This document shows, in pieces, positions 23,336 through 36,000 of a stretch of DNA of 64,000 bases. The stretch is from Biomphalaria glabrata. Its lineage: Eukaryota > Mollusca > Gastropoda > Planorbidae. The stretch covers positions 4,298,501-4,362,500 of the forward strand of contig NC_074711.1 of assembly GCF_947242115.1 (NCBI RefSeq). The letters run 5' to 3'. A program made the position numbers and the translations under genes. The first letter of the stretch is position 1, and each line of letters starts with the position of its first letter. The notes beneath the pieces were generated by a model. That model had not been told where the DNA came from. It did no database searches and saw only the letters and a program-made list of their open reading frames with translations.

Positions 23336-23539
23336 GTCTACTAAGTACAACACTTTTTTCACTTTAAATTCCCCCCCCCCTTTCTCTGTCTCTCTCTTTA
23401 TCTTTTATCCCAAGCCAACGTTAAAAGGATTAACACTTACAATCTAGATAATCTTTTGGCAGATCAAGCTAACAATTGTTATTTATAACTTCAACCTAAT
23501 CCTATAGGCCCACATAGGGGCTTAGCTATAGGCATATTA

Positions 23540-24300
23540 TATTTCATGACTGTTTCCTTCAATCCAACGCAGAGATATGGTTTAATAAACTTTAATAAAC
23601 TCCCAGCTAATATAATTTTAGCAGCTTTAGGACACAAGACTCTTCAAAATAATACGACACTCTCAGGTTTTCTTCTAGCAATACTTTAATTTTACAACAA
23701 GTTATGTAAACATCAGCATTTCATGGTTATTAAAATTCTTCCACACATGTAACATAATACCAACACACTCGTCAGAAGACAAATAAGATAATACACCTAT
23801 ACTCAATAAAACACATACACCAATAGAACACCTTTACTGTCGCCCACACGATCGATGAACTGAAACACTATCGTATTGGGATTCTCTCCTTCTCTCTCTC
23901 TCTCTCTCCTTCTCTCTCTCTCGTCCTTCAAACGTTTAAAAACCAGCTAATGCCTAACATTCTATGGGCTCTTGAAACGATTTAAAAAATGTAGGCTACA
24001 ACAATCAATAGTTCCTGATACGCGTCATTCCTTCTGTACCAGTGCACAGGTAAGATCTGTAGGTATCATCAGTGTTTCTATAGGACTTGGTTCAGGATAC
24101 AAACTAAAGCCTTACCGCTCTGTGACAAAACAACACCGGACATATTTGTGGATATATATATATTATACACATTCTAGTTATCTGCTGGAAGAAATTCAAA
24201 TAAAAGAAAAGGTTTTTTATAATTTGGAAAATACAATATACAATAAAATCTGATATCAATGCCAATATTCGCATGGATTAACTTTTTTAATGTTGCTATT
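23540..24300. other. Intergenic with (TC)n microsatellite at 23884-23932
   Basis: Contains a TC-rich simple repeat and an otherwise unclassified stretch. No gene recognised. Confidence 0.4.
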
Positions 24301-24484
24301 GTGACATCAGAATCTGAGTGGTAAGTTGGACATTTTGGTCTGTTGACACTTTAAATGTTCTGTTGACACTTTAATTAAAAATAGAAAATGATGCTAAAAT
24401 ATGATGTTCAGTGCTTAGAAAACAAAACAAATGAGATCAATCTTTTTTTTTTAAATATACGTAAAGTGCTTACACGTAAAAATG

Positions 24485-24660
24485 CTATGGTCCAATCACT
24501 TTTGCCTACCAGTGAGGGGAGGGGGTATCTGGGAGAAGATTGCCGTTCTGCCTTGTGGCGCTTAGCTAATACAATTCTGCTCGAGTCGGGATTTGATCTC
24601 GAGCCCCCTTGATAGGTGGCTAAGCCGTAGCCAAGCGATTATGGCCTCTCAGCGACATCC
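24485..24660 (-). mobile_element. Diverged SINE S3 (antisense)
   Basis: The right part resembles the S3 head in reverse ('cgattatggcctctcagcg'), the centre has 'gagtcgggatttgatctcga' (B-box region), and the left has 'ggtatctgggagaag'. It is much older than the other S3 copies. Confidence 0.6.
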
Positions 24661-24785
24661 AGTGTTCGTAAGAAAAAGACAAATATTTTATTTAATGAGC
24701 TAATAAAATCTGCATTCTATGACTAGAAATTTTGCACTGCCCTTTAAGTTACCAGAAAATTACACGATGAAAGAAGGACAGAATG

Positions 24786-24896
24786 GAGGACAAACGCTTA
24801 CATAGCAGGACATACGCTAACATAGCAGGACATACACTTACATAGCTGGACAAACGCTTACATAGCAGGACAAACGCTTACATAGCAGGACAAACA
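24786..24896 (+). repeat. 20-bp minisatellite
   Basis: About five and a half units of 'cttacatagcaggacaaacg' with small variants. Confidence 0.9.
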
Positions 24897-25101
24897 AACA
24901 AAAAACAACCACATGACAAAACTTAAAAATCTCAACTTTCAAATGTATTTGATGAAACAAAGTAAATTACAGGCTGTAAACCAACACACAGTAAAGAAGA
25001 ATGCCTCTGAGGCAGTGAAGAGTCTGCTTCTCTCTTTTGTTCACTGTGCCTCGACTGTGCAAAATATATTAAAGATCTTGAGGCGCTTTGAGTGACATCA
25101 C

Positions 25102-25398
25102 TGAGGCGCGGTGACCGAGCGGTGAGCGCTTGGCTTCCAAACCGGGGGTCCCAAGCTCGAATCATGGTGAAGACCGGGATTTTTTTTTATCATAAGGGGG
25201 GGGGGGCGCCTCTCAGTTTATCCAGCTCTAATGGGTACCTGACATTATTTGGTGAAAAAGTAAAGGCGGTTGGTCGTTGGGCTGGCCACATGACACCCTC
25301 GTTAACCGTAGGCCACAGAACAAGACGACCTTTGACATCATGACCTTGACATCATCTGCCTTATAGACCACAAGGTCTGAAAGGGGAACTTTACTTTA
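25102..25398 (+). mobile_element. SINE S1
   Basis: Head 'gaggcgcggtgaccgagcgg', B-box-like region 'cccaagctcgaatcatg', a G-run, then the S1 body 'ttggtcgttgggctggccac' and the end 'aaggtctgaaaggggaactt' plus 'tactttact'. It is the fullest S1 copy here. Confidence 0.8.
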
Positions 25399-25516
25399 CT
25401 TTTGCTGTTTATAATGTAGGTTGTCAAAAAAATGTCTTCTTTCTGTCCTGTATTTGATCTAAAGAAGCAGTAGGGGTCACTTAACTCAGCATCTCATTAC
25501 TTTAGTTACAGTATGC

Positions 25517-25800
25517 ATGGCAATATGGTCTACATCATTTAAAAGCGAGTTGTCCACACAACTCCCCCTTTGCATACACTGCTCCCACCCTTATGAAACC
25601 GTAAACCACATCCTCTTTGAATGCCCCTTCCTAATCCACCTTAGGCAGACCCTACTTCCACTACAGCCCAACATAGCCAACACCCTGTACGGCAGTGCCG
25701 AACAACTGAAGAAAACAGACCACTTTTTTTTTCTTGGCACAGTCTGCAAAAGAGTTCACAGCTCAGCAGCAATAAAGCTGGCTAGAAGAAGAAGAAGAAA
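25517..25800 (+). mobile_element. LINE ORF2 C-terminal fragment, family L-D
   Basis: A single open frame reads 'PLCIHCSHPYETVNHILFEC', followed by a LRQTLLP block. A CxxC...HxxxxC finger with 'VNHILFECP' is typical of the end of I/R1/Jockey-group ORF2 proteins. It ends in an A-rich 'agaagaagaagaaagataag' tail. Confidence 0.7.
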
Positions 25801-26350
25801 GATAAGCGAGTTGGTGTTTTTGAACCAGAAATATATTGTTGTAACTCTAAGGTAGGCAATCAACGGAAGGCAGGGGGTAACACTAAACTAGGTATTTATT
25901 TACAGTACAAACAGGCATGGACTTCAGCCATTAAGTCCCAGAATGTCCTATCTCAAGTGACACCAGTCCTTTCCTACCTAAATACCAATACAGACCACCG
26001 ACACACTTCCCATTGCCGCCCCAGGTCCTCAACACAGTTCACAGCACAAAGAACGTTCTCTCGAGTCAAGACAGCTTAGACTTCCATCACTTTAGCCGGA
26101 TACACAACAGTCCTTCTTCCTGTCTAAACATGTCTTCTACTGCTTGTGTTGAATGGCGCTCTGATGCGCACCATCAGTGTGGCTCGGGAGCGGAGTTACA
26201 ACAATATGAAGAAATGAATTCGATTAGTATGCTATAGCAGAAGAAAAAAAGACTAAAAATCGAACATTTTTCACACTTAAACCTATACGAATGACAGATA
26301 TGTCCTTCTTTTGCCAGACGTCTGGTAACCCTATTTAAGAACAAAAAATT

Positions 26351-26563
26351 ATCTTATCTTATCTTATATAATACAGACGTTACTTCAAACAAGAAGATGA
26401 TTACGTCCTACTCGTCATGCATTTAGTCATGCATATTAACCAATGACTTAAATTCTGCCAAGTCACTGGTTTTCCTTGCTAGCTCAGGCAACCCATTCCA
26501 TGCTCTAATAGCACTAGGGAAGAAGGAGTATTTGTACAAATTTGTCCTAGCAAATGGAACGAG
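26351..26563 (-). mobile_element. LINE L-A 3' fragment
   Basis: Antisense copy starting with the tail 'ttatcttatcttatcttata' and covering the same ~180 bp as 2545-2733. It lies about 300 bp upstream of the TIR gene's leader exon. Confidence 0.75.
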
Positions 26564-26851
26564 AAATTAAGCGGGAAATGACCGTTGCTCTAATTAGGCT
26601 ATCTTTTTTTAATTGTGTAGTTTAAAAATTAATGTAACGGTTTGGTCAAAGAATATAATAGACCTATATACGTATTATAATGTTTTTTTGGGTTAGAATT
26701 AATTATCTTTCTTCTCTTGAATGATTGTTTCTTGACTTTTAAGAAAAGCGTTCTAATTTTTGAGCTTTCATGAATTGACTTGTAGTCATGTAGTCAAATT
26801 AAATTTCTTATCTTATCTTAATGTTAACTTGTAACCTAATCTTGTTCACAG

Positions 26852-27025
26852 ATGACGAAAACGACGATTGAAAAGTTCAGTACAGAAGGACAAAGTTCTC
26901 TAATCATGTTGTATTCAACGTCTACAGAAAGCTCGGCTCGTTGGCAACTATTAGCCTAATAACTGGTGCCGTCTCCCTGCTCTATGCTTCACTTTTGAGA
27001 TACCAGTTCTTGAAGTAGTCCAAAC
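26852..27025 (+). promoter_or_regulatory. Probable 5'UTR with upstream ORF of the TIR gene
   Basis: The acceptor-like 'cttgttcacag' ends at 26851. The next bases open a 35-codon ORF (26852-26959, beginning MTKTTIEKFS and ending WQLLA, stop TAA). It lies in the same frame as the TIR start at 27026 but is separated from it by TAA and by TGA at 27011. If the leader exon begins here, this uORF precedes the main start and could lower translation. Confidence 0.35.
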
Positions 27026-30000
27026 ATGGCGGTATATCACGACCCTGACCTTCGTATTCCCAGACGGCGTTTAGCACCTCATCGCATATATCACTTCAAT
27101 GTGATCTATAACCATGGCACCGGAAGTGACACGGGTGATCAGACGTCAGACATGGAACTGGCACTGCGTGTCACGCGGGCACTGGTGTCCAGGCTTGAGA
27201 TGAAAGGTTACGTTAACAGGTCAGTAGGTTCCAGATGCTAGATCAATATATCCAGGCAATCAATATTGTTTAGTCACGGCATTCTACCATCTTTTTAATA
27301 AAAGTTTAAACCACAATGTAAACAAGCAAAATATAAAAACAAGGTTACAAAGACAGCTTGTGTTGCAACACAAACTCAAAATCAGCCCCCCCGAAGTGGT
27401 CCACCCAGTCAGGAAAAAAGGCAAGTTTTATTATTTTCAGAAGAATATCGGTATTAAATTCTATCAGAAGTGGTCCACCCAGGCGGGTAAAAGGGCAGGT
27501 ATAAAAATATTTTCAGAAAGAATATCATAATGAAAGTCTATCAAAATCAAATGACAGAGTAGAATGGAGAAAGAAGGTTGACAGATTCTGTGTGGTGCCC
27601 CAAAGGTCCAACAGACCAAATGATAGGTGAAAGTGAATGTGAAGTTAGATGTGAACCTGGCCTAACTGATGTCTTATAATGAGTATGTAATTGATCTAAT
27701 TGTTTTGTAAAGGGTCAGTCTGTTATTCAAAGTCTCAAGAAAAAAACGTTCCCGTAAAAAAAAAGAATTCCTTTACTTTTGTGTTACACTGAGATATTCG
27801 GTTTTTGCAGTTTTGGTGATTATCTGAAAAAGTATTTATTAATTGTATTTTTATGAAAAAAAACTGCTTCCATAATTGATTTAGAAAATTATATTTTTCG
27901 CTTTCAGAAAAGAAAAAAGTAGTCTTTGCATCAGAACTTTGAATGATCTAAAATATCATGATGTCCAATGTTCATTTTCTCTTCTAGTTTCTGAGATCTA
28001 AACTGGACGGACGAACGGACAGACAGGCCACACAAAGCTAATAGCGTCTTTTCCCCTTTCGGGGGCCGCTAAAAATCTTTAAAAAACAACAACAATAAAG
28101 CTTATCTAAAGTTATTTCCCTTATTCAATATCAAACAAAATAATTAATTACCAATAAATAATTAACTAATTGAGTATGTTTGTTTATTGATTCATGTTTT
28201 GTTAGGTACAATACATAATTGTTCAAAGTATCAACTTGATCGGAGAACGCGTTTACAATTATTTAAGGGGACTAAACCCAACACATTTAGCCATATATCT
28301 GCATACTAAAGTATTAGTTTCCCTTGTTGATATTAAAGAAAATAATGAATTACCAGCAATTAATTGTCTAATTGGTTAGTTTAAAAAATTATTATTGATT
28401 CATGTCTTGTCTATGTCAATGAATAATTGAGCGAAGTTTCAGGTTGATCCCAGAATGTGTGTGGGAGAAATAACGTGTAAACATTTTTTACCAGACAGAC
28501 AGGCAGAATGAGTTGATAAAAGCTTTGTAAAAAAAAAAGTGTGACTTTTAGGTAGAAAATGTGAAAAGTGCGTAAAAAAAACTAAACACTAAAATTCTGG
28601 GATCACCCTCGGATATAGCCTAATTTCCTTAGCAAATAAAAAAAAAACTCGTTTAATCTGTTTTATTTATTTCTATTTACTAACTCTAACGGCAATTTCA
28701 GCATTGTAAATAAAAAAAAAGTGGGAGGGTTCTTTTAGTAATTATATCAAAAGCTAACCTTCTTTTAAAAAAATGTTGAAAGTTAACTTCTACTACCGGT
28801 ACAGGCCATCGACAACTCCCCCCCCCCCCTTTTTCAAAAATATGTTGAATGTTTTTCTTGTTTTAAAAAAAAATTTAAACCAGAATTATCGAGCAACTCT
28901 ATGCTGTATGATATATTCACTAACTTCATTTTTTTTAATCATGTCCACATTTTAGTTACTATCACCATCGTGACTTTCGACGTCCTAACAGAATGGAGGC
29001 CGAACTGGATCGAGTAATGCGTGGTTCCTCCGTCACTGTCCTGATCCTGACACCGGACTTTCTGCCCAAGTGTCGACAACTTTATTTGCGCTCCGGCCTC
29101 TTTTCCCGCTTGATCGGCGAGCCGCGAACAAGGAGACGTCTGCTAAACCTGAGCGTCGGAGTGAGCAGAAGTCAAGTGCCGCCTGAACTGACACCGGACG
29201 ATGTCCTCTACTTCGGCTGTGACTGGGAGCTGGACATTCCTGTATGGGATAGGATTGAGGACATTGTTGAGACCATCTCGAACTGCTCTTACGATCATCT
29301 AAGGGAGGACCACCACACATACGGTAATTCTTTCAACTACGGTACCTCCATTTCCGATCTAGGTAATCGTTATCTTATCTTATAAATTACAGACGTTTCT
29401 TCAAAAGAGAGGATAATTACACCCTACGCGCATGCATGTGTTAAAACTCTTTCCTTGCTGATTCAGGCAGCCCGTTTCGATCCTCTAATGGCACTAGGGA
29501 AGAAGGAAATCTTTTACGAATTAGTCCCAGCACAGGGGCGTAGCTAAGAATTTTCAATTGCTTGGGGTCCCGGGGGCTTGATCTCTTGGGGGCCCCTGCA
29601 TTTTGCTTAATATTTAATTTTTAATGTAAAAAAACACTCATTTGAGACCCCCGCCCCCAGCTGTCCGAGTATATGAAATAGGAAAAGCACCTTTCTCTGT
29701 CTTTCTGGGTATTTTATTAGGTCATGTTTTTGTATTTGTAAGTGATTCTTGTATAAATGTTTCTAATGATACAGTCAACTGGACGGTATTATTATTATAT
29801 ATATTATATATATTGCATGGGTAGGTTCGATCAGTTGCAGATAGGCCTGCTTCTTCTCTCAGCTTTTTTGTTGGTTCGGCGCTCTTTCACGCTGGCCACT
29901 CTTCTTGCTTTATATCTCGTGACTCCCGAGATTCACAGCTTCACGCCATGGGGAGCACTGGACGGTATATTATACATTAGCCAGCCAGGAAAACCAATGA

Positions 30001-33000
30001 CTTGGCAGAATATAAATCATTGGTTAACATGCATGACTAGATTGACCTAGAAACACGCGTAGAACGTAAGCATCTTCTTTTTTGAAGTAACGTCTGTACT
30101 TTATAAGATAATATACTAAAATGTTCGCTCAAAATATTATCGAAAAAATTAATTGAAAAAAAAAAAATCTCAGTATTCCTATTCCCGCTTTGTATCTTTA
30201 ATTTTTTTTTTTCAAATTTAAAACCTATTATTTTATATTTTTCACAAATTTTATAAATATTTCAAAGAAATAAGACAGCGATCTAATCTCTTTATTATTA
30301 TTTTTTTCGTTTCATTTTGAAACTTCCTTGGACGAGAGCAGACGACGTGAATGTGACATCTGCAGACTTCAGCGCCGACTATCGTTTCCCTTCGTACAAA
30401 ACATCTACCAGCCCATGTGGTGGTGATAACTACTTGGGTGAAGACCAGACATGGCGAACGTCTGTAGACACATCAACAGGCTTTGTACCACTGGACATAG
30501 AAAATGACAGTTTGGAATGTGAAGATATTCGGAAAGAAGATTACTTTGCCAGGTCGCCATCTTTAAGTGTATCACGTGATGAGCTGAACCAATGGTGTTA
30601 CGGTAAAGGCAATCAATCTATGGCAAAAACATTTAGTGACGAAAGAAGTAAAATAATTGGATCCAGTGATGTCTGGCCGCCAGTGTCACGTGTTTACGAT
30701 ATTCATGGTACTGTAGAAATCTTAGATTGCTCACACTCAGAAAAGTCAACAAAACATGGCTATAAAACATTGGAACAGAGACTCAACCGTATATCAGACT
30801 GCTTGTGCTCGTGTTGTATAGAAACTGACCTTGAACCTTCGATAAGAGACGAAAATGTGAAGTCACGTGATATTAACGCGTGCCATAAACAATCCTACAG
30901 AAATCATAGTCATACCAGACAGAGATATAAATATGAATTCACAGAAGGTTTATCGTCCGAATGGTCAGCTTGTAAGGAAACTTTGCATACAACTGACAAC
31001 GACTTCAATCGGTCAAGTTTCAAAAGTCCGTCCGCAGACAATTCTAAACTTGGACACAGCAAACAAAGAACTCATGAAGCAGATTTGGAACACACAGGTA
31101 ACTTGGAGGAAGAGCTTAACCGATGGACATCAGCTGACAAGTGGACAAAATGGACACAAGACCTAACCAAAGAGACATCCCCCATTACGTTGTCAACAGA
31201 GAAGCCAACAGTTGATTTCAATAATCCCATTTCACCACAAACTGCAGAAAAGAAAACGTATTCTGGAAAAAATTATGAAACAATGCATTTATTTCATTCA
31301 ACTTTCAATGTGGAAAGAACCCACGATAAGAACAACACAAATAAATCAAGTACACATTTAATAGACTCGACGTTTGAAACATCTTTACCATCTGAAACAG
31401 ACAGACTACACACAGATACAGAATATAGTTTATACGAAAGCAGTTATACATCTAGTTATAATAAACAATTCCTGAATAGAAGAACTTGTGACAGTTTTAA
31501 CATTTCATCATTGGACTCTCAATTGGGATTAAAGGAAAGTATCAGATCATCTTTACTTTTCAAAGACTTGAACTTAGACAGTACAGCACCGGTTCCTCCT
31601 CGGGGCATCATTACGCCGTCTAAATTTAGGTTATTTGAACCAGCTACTGCACTCCGATATGAGCAGCAGACGACCAGAGGATTTGAAGATAGTTGCTATA
31701 ACAACAGATCATGCAGCTCAGCGCGTGACCCTGCACGTGCATCAGCAGGCAAATATAGAGAGGGAAGAGTTCCAATTTTAAGGGGCACTAATTCAGTAAG
31801 ACTCAGCGGAGTGGTGTCGCATGTTGGAGATAGCCAATACAAAACTGACTATCAACAAGATAAATATAACTCTCCCTTGTCAGACAGTCGTATACACGAG
31901 CCTAGCCAATCAGCGTTGTCTGAAGCAAACTGGTCAAGCCAAAGTCCACATTATCTGTTTAGAGAGTTCAAAAACGCAGACTGGACCAGACACCACAATC
32001 AACCATCTGACTCTTCAAATAGTCAAGGATATTTACCATTCAGTTCTACTGATACTTTACCAAACAGATACCATGACTATTCCTTCAATGACTTTTATGA
32101 AACGTATAAGGAGTTCCAAGTTCCCAATAGAAATGTAGGAACATTGCCTGCCACACAGAAAACGCAGTCCCACGACCATCATTACTCAACAAAAAGCGAC
32201 GATGTAGTCGAAAGTAAAGGAACATCCCAAAAGGCATGGCTAGACTCTGACAATATCTCGATGAATAACAGAGTACCACGTCCAAACAGTTCTAAAACAT
32301 TTACATTAGAAAATCTGGGAGACCTAGATACAGGTTCTAGACTATGGGATAACGTCGACACAACATTTGAAAGAAAACATAGCTTTACAACGGATTATGA
32401 AAACCAAGGTTTAAAAGAAGATGAACCAATGTTTTCAGAACGTGAATTTAATGAAAACGGTAAATTTATTGCAGAGGCTACGACATCTTTAACATCTCCA
32501 AAGTCACGTGATTTCCATGAAAATAAGACTTTTGTGGGTTGGACAGACACAGACTTTACTGAAGGGGACAAATTTTCTCTGTACGAATCGGAAGACAGAG
32601 TCACGTGGCCTAGTCGCCATCTTTCCAACCCTGCTCTAGGACTTTGGCAAGCTGACAAAAGCCTGACTCAAATGCATGGAGATAAAACTAAAAGAGACAC
32701 TGGAATCACCTACAGAATTTGTGAAGAGACATCTCCTCAGATTTCCACAGTAAATAGTTCATCAGCTGCTCTCAGCAAATCTGAGCCTACTCCTCAATGT
32801 GAAAACAAAACGTATTCAGAGACGGAACTGCATCATCGTGGTATCATGCAATGCTTGCAGACAAACCCTGACCACAGAGATGAGAACACAGACTTCCATT
32901 TTGTCATCGAAAATAATCCACTGTCGTTTCCCAATAGCCAAGATAGTTACTGGACATTGGAACAGTCGCAAGGCAGCTCCCAACTTCCCAGAATAGAATC

Positions 33001-36000
33001 CCCAAAGCACCAATACCCATGCCAACATGACAGTTCAACCGCAAGACAGTCAGACCATGCAAAGGCCAACAAACCCATGGAAAACATTGTCGCTTCTAAC
33101 ATATCACAGGAAATGCAACTGGAGCATTTTCTAAAAACGCTATCTCTTCCAATCACTTACAAGCAAGGGCTAGATCAAACAAATTCTAATCAGAAAAGTC
33201 ACGACAACTATCAATTGAATTTTACACAGTTTGGAATCGATTCAATTATTCTCGACAACACATGTAAACATTTAGCCTCAACCCAGATCGAATCTACAAC
33301 CAATGAAGCATTGGACCCTGACAATAAAATTCAAACACTACTCGATTCCAATAATGGGCTTCCATTGTCTCGAGACAATCCTAATTGTACCTATTCAGCG
33401 CACGCAGAAGGAACAGATCTTGAATCTGAAATCAATACAGTCGATATTGGCGATGTCGAACACGGTTCAATGAGCCCTGTCCCCCCAGGAAATGATTTCC
33501 ATGTAAAAATGAACCGGAAAGAATGGTCCAGGCCGACCACTGAATCGACATTTAATAATGAAGCACATCAAAACAAGGACAATTTCATAGGCAAACAGAA
33601 GACCACAGAAAGTAACCTATCATGTTTCAAAGACACGTCAATGACATCGACGGATATAATTTCAGAAAAAGATAGCGAGGTCTGCAGGGAAGAAATAATT
33701 GACACAATCAAAGCTAATCCACATATTAATATTGATGACACACCTCTGGGTTTAAGTCACTCTATAAACCACCAAGCAGAATTAGAAACTGTGAAGGAAG
33801 TGTCTCAGCATACTTCAATGTCCAAACAGTTAACGGAAGTCATGACACACGATGTAGAACTAGGAAGCAGACGAGAGTCCGTGTCCACTGAAGCGATCCA
33901 CTGTGACGTGTCCACGGAACAACATGACATAGATAGAACGAACATTGCAGAAACTACCCATCATGCGTTGAAAGAGAACCAAGAACTTGATAAAAGTAAA
34001 CAGACTTTAGAGAGATCTCATCATGATGGTACGATCTTAGAACACTTCAATCACGGGACGACGTTACCTCGCTATAACGGAAGGGAAGAGCTGGCAGTGG
34101 AAAACATCAATCATGACTATTTAATATCAGAAAACAGCAAAACTGAGTCTTCGAAATGTAACATTCGTGACAATTTGACAACAAAAGAGCGAAAGTGTGA
34201 CATTTTGACAACAAAAGAGAGAAAGTGTGACATTTCGACAACAAAAGAGAGAAAGTGTGACATTTCGACAACAAAAGAGAGAAAGTGTGACATTTTGACA
34301 ACAAAAGACTACATTCTTGACAATTTGACAAGAGAAGAGAGAAACGATAATTTGGCAACAGAAGACAGCGCACGTGACAAACTGACACCAAAGGAAAGGA
34401 GTCATGACTTTGTGACTTCTACAAATAACATTGCGATACCAGATGAGAGCAATGGTCATCGTGTCAGACTAGAAGACATCAGTTATGACATTCTCTTATC
34501 AGAAGACAAGATTCTTGATAAGGTGATTAGAAGAGAGAGCAATCATGATTATGCAATCACAGAAATCAGACAAGAGACTCCGACAAATAACAACACAAGC
34601 ACTGCCACTAAGTCTCTACAAAATAGAAAAAGTGGAATTGTGACAGATGAACACATCAGTCATGGCGATGTGTCAAATGAACACACCAGTCATAGCGTTG
34701 TCACACCAAGTGTTAGATCTAGTATAACTATGACATTACAACAGCAAACAGAGCGTAGTGAACCCATTGTTGAAGCAACTGGGCAGATCAGTGACCTTTT
34801 CAACTTGGTTGAAACTCAAAATATCAACACAGAAACCACACTTAGTGAAGGGACAGAAAACAAAACACGTGAAATAAATGTAGACATAAAAAACTTGGAT
34901 CAGGAACGCGGTAAAACAAAAAACGCATTTCAAAACTTAGTTCTGGTACAAACAATACTTTTAGATGGTTTAGAAAGCATACACTTAACTAAACTAGTTA
35001 GTGATACTGATGAATCATTTCGTCTATTAAACTATGAAGAAATGGACCATACTAGGTCTAATACTAACAACGAAGCAGCTCAAAATAAAGGTCAGAAAAC
35101 TGGACAAACAAGACAAGAGGGTCTCATCCATGACGGCCTCTACCATATTACTTCTGGAGAGAAAGAAATGAACGTTAGCAGTTTAAAGGAAGAAGACTTT
35201 ATCCTTGATACTCGGGAAGATGAGGAGTTGCAAGCAAGGAGTCAGGGCAGTGAACAAATGAACAGACAAAGTGCTCACGTAGGCGAAGTTAACAAAAACA
35301 GACGCAAAGAGGAGGCATTGAATCAAAGTACGCTTCATAATGTTGAGTTCACTGGCAGTGATAAACATACAGAGACTAAACAGGGTGGTCAGAAAAAGGA
35401 AGAGATTAACCAGGACAATCTCAAGGAAAATGAAATTAATCAGGATAATCTCAAGGAAAATGAAATAAATCATGATAATCTCAAGGGAAATGAAATTAAC
35501 CAGGATAAACTCAAGGAAAATGAAATTAATCAGTATGATCTCAAGAAAAATGAAATTAATCAGGATAATCTCAACGAAAATGAAATAAATCATGATAATC
35601 TCAAGGGAAATGAAATTAATCAGTATGATCTCAAGAAAAATGAAATTAATCAGGATAATCTCAAGGAAAATAAAATTAATCTGGATAATCTCAGAAATAT
35701 TGAAATTAACAAGGATAATTTAAAAATCAAAGAACACAACCATAATGATAAAAAAGATGAAGTCATTCACCAGAATAGCCTTAAAGATGAAGAAATAAAT
35801 GAGGATAGTCTAAAAGAGGATGAAATTGATTACAAAAATAGACTAACTGACAAAGTAATTTACCAGGGTGAAAAAAATCATGATAGTGTCACAGATGAAA
35901 ATATTCAACATGACAAAATCACAAATGAAAACATTCAACATGACAGTATCGAAGATGAAAATATTCAACATGTCAGTGCCTTAGATGAAATTATTCAACA

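Noticed and set aside
23540-26240. Possible LTR-type element ends around 23540-24250 and 25860-26240
   Set aside because: No paired terminal repeats, primer-binding site or protein domain could be seen.
30317-30341. Start of the giant ORF as an independent translation start
   Set aside because: The ORF opens at a TTG, not ATG, with poor context. Phase-1 acceptors at 30341 and 30365 fit splicing from the TIR exon better.
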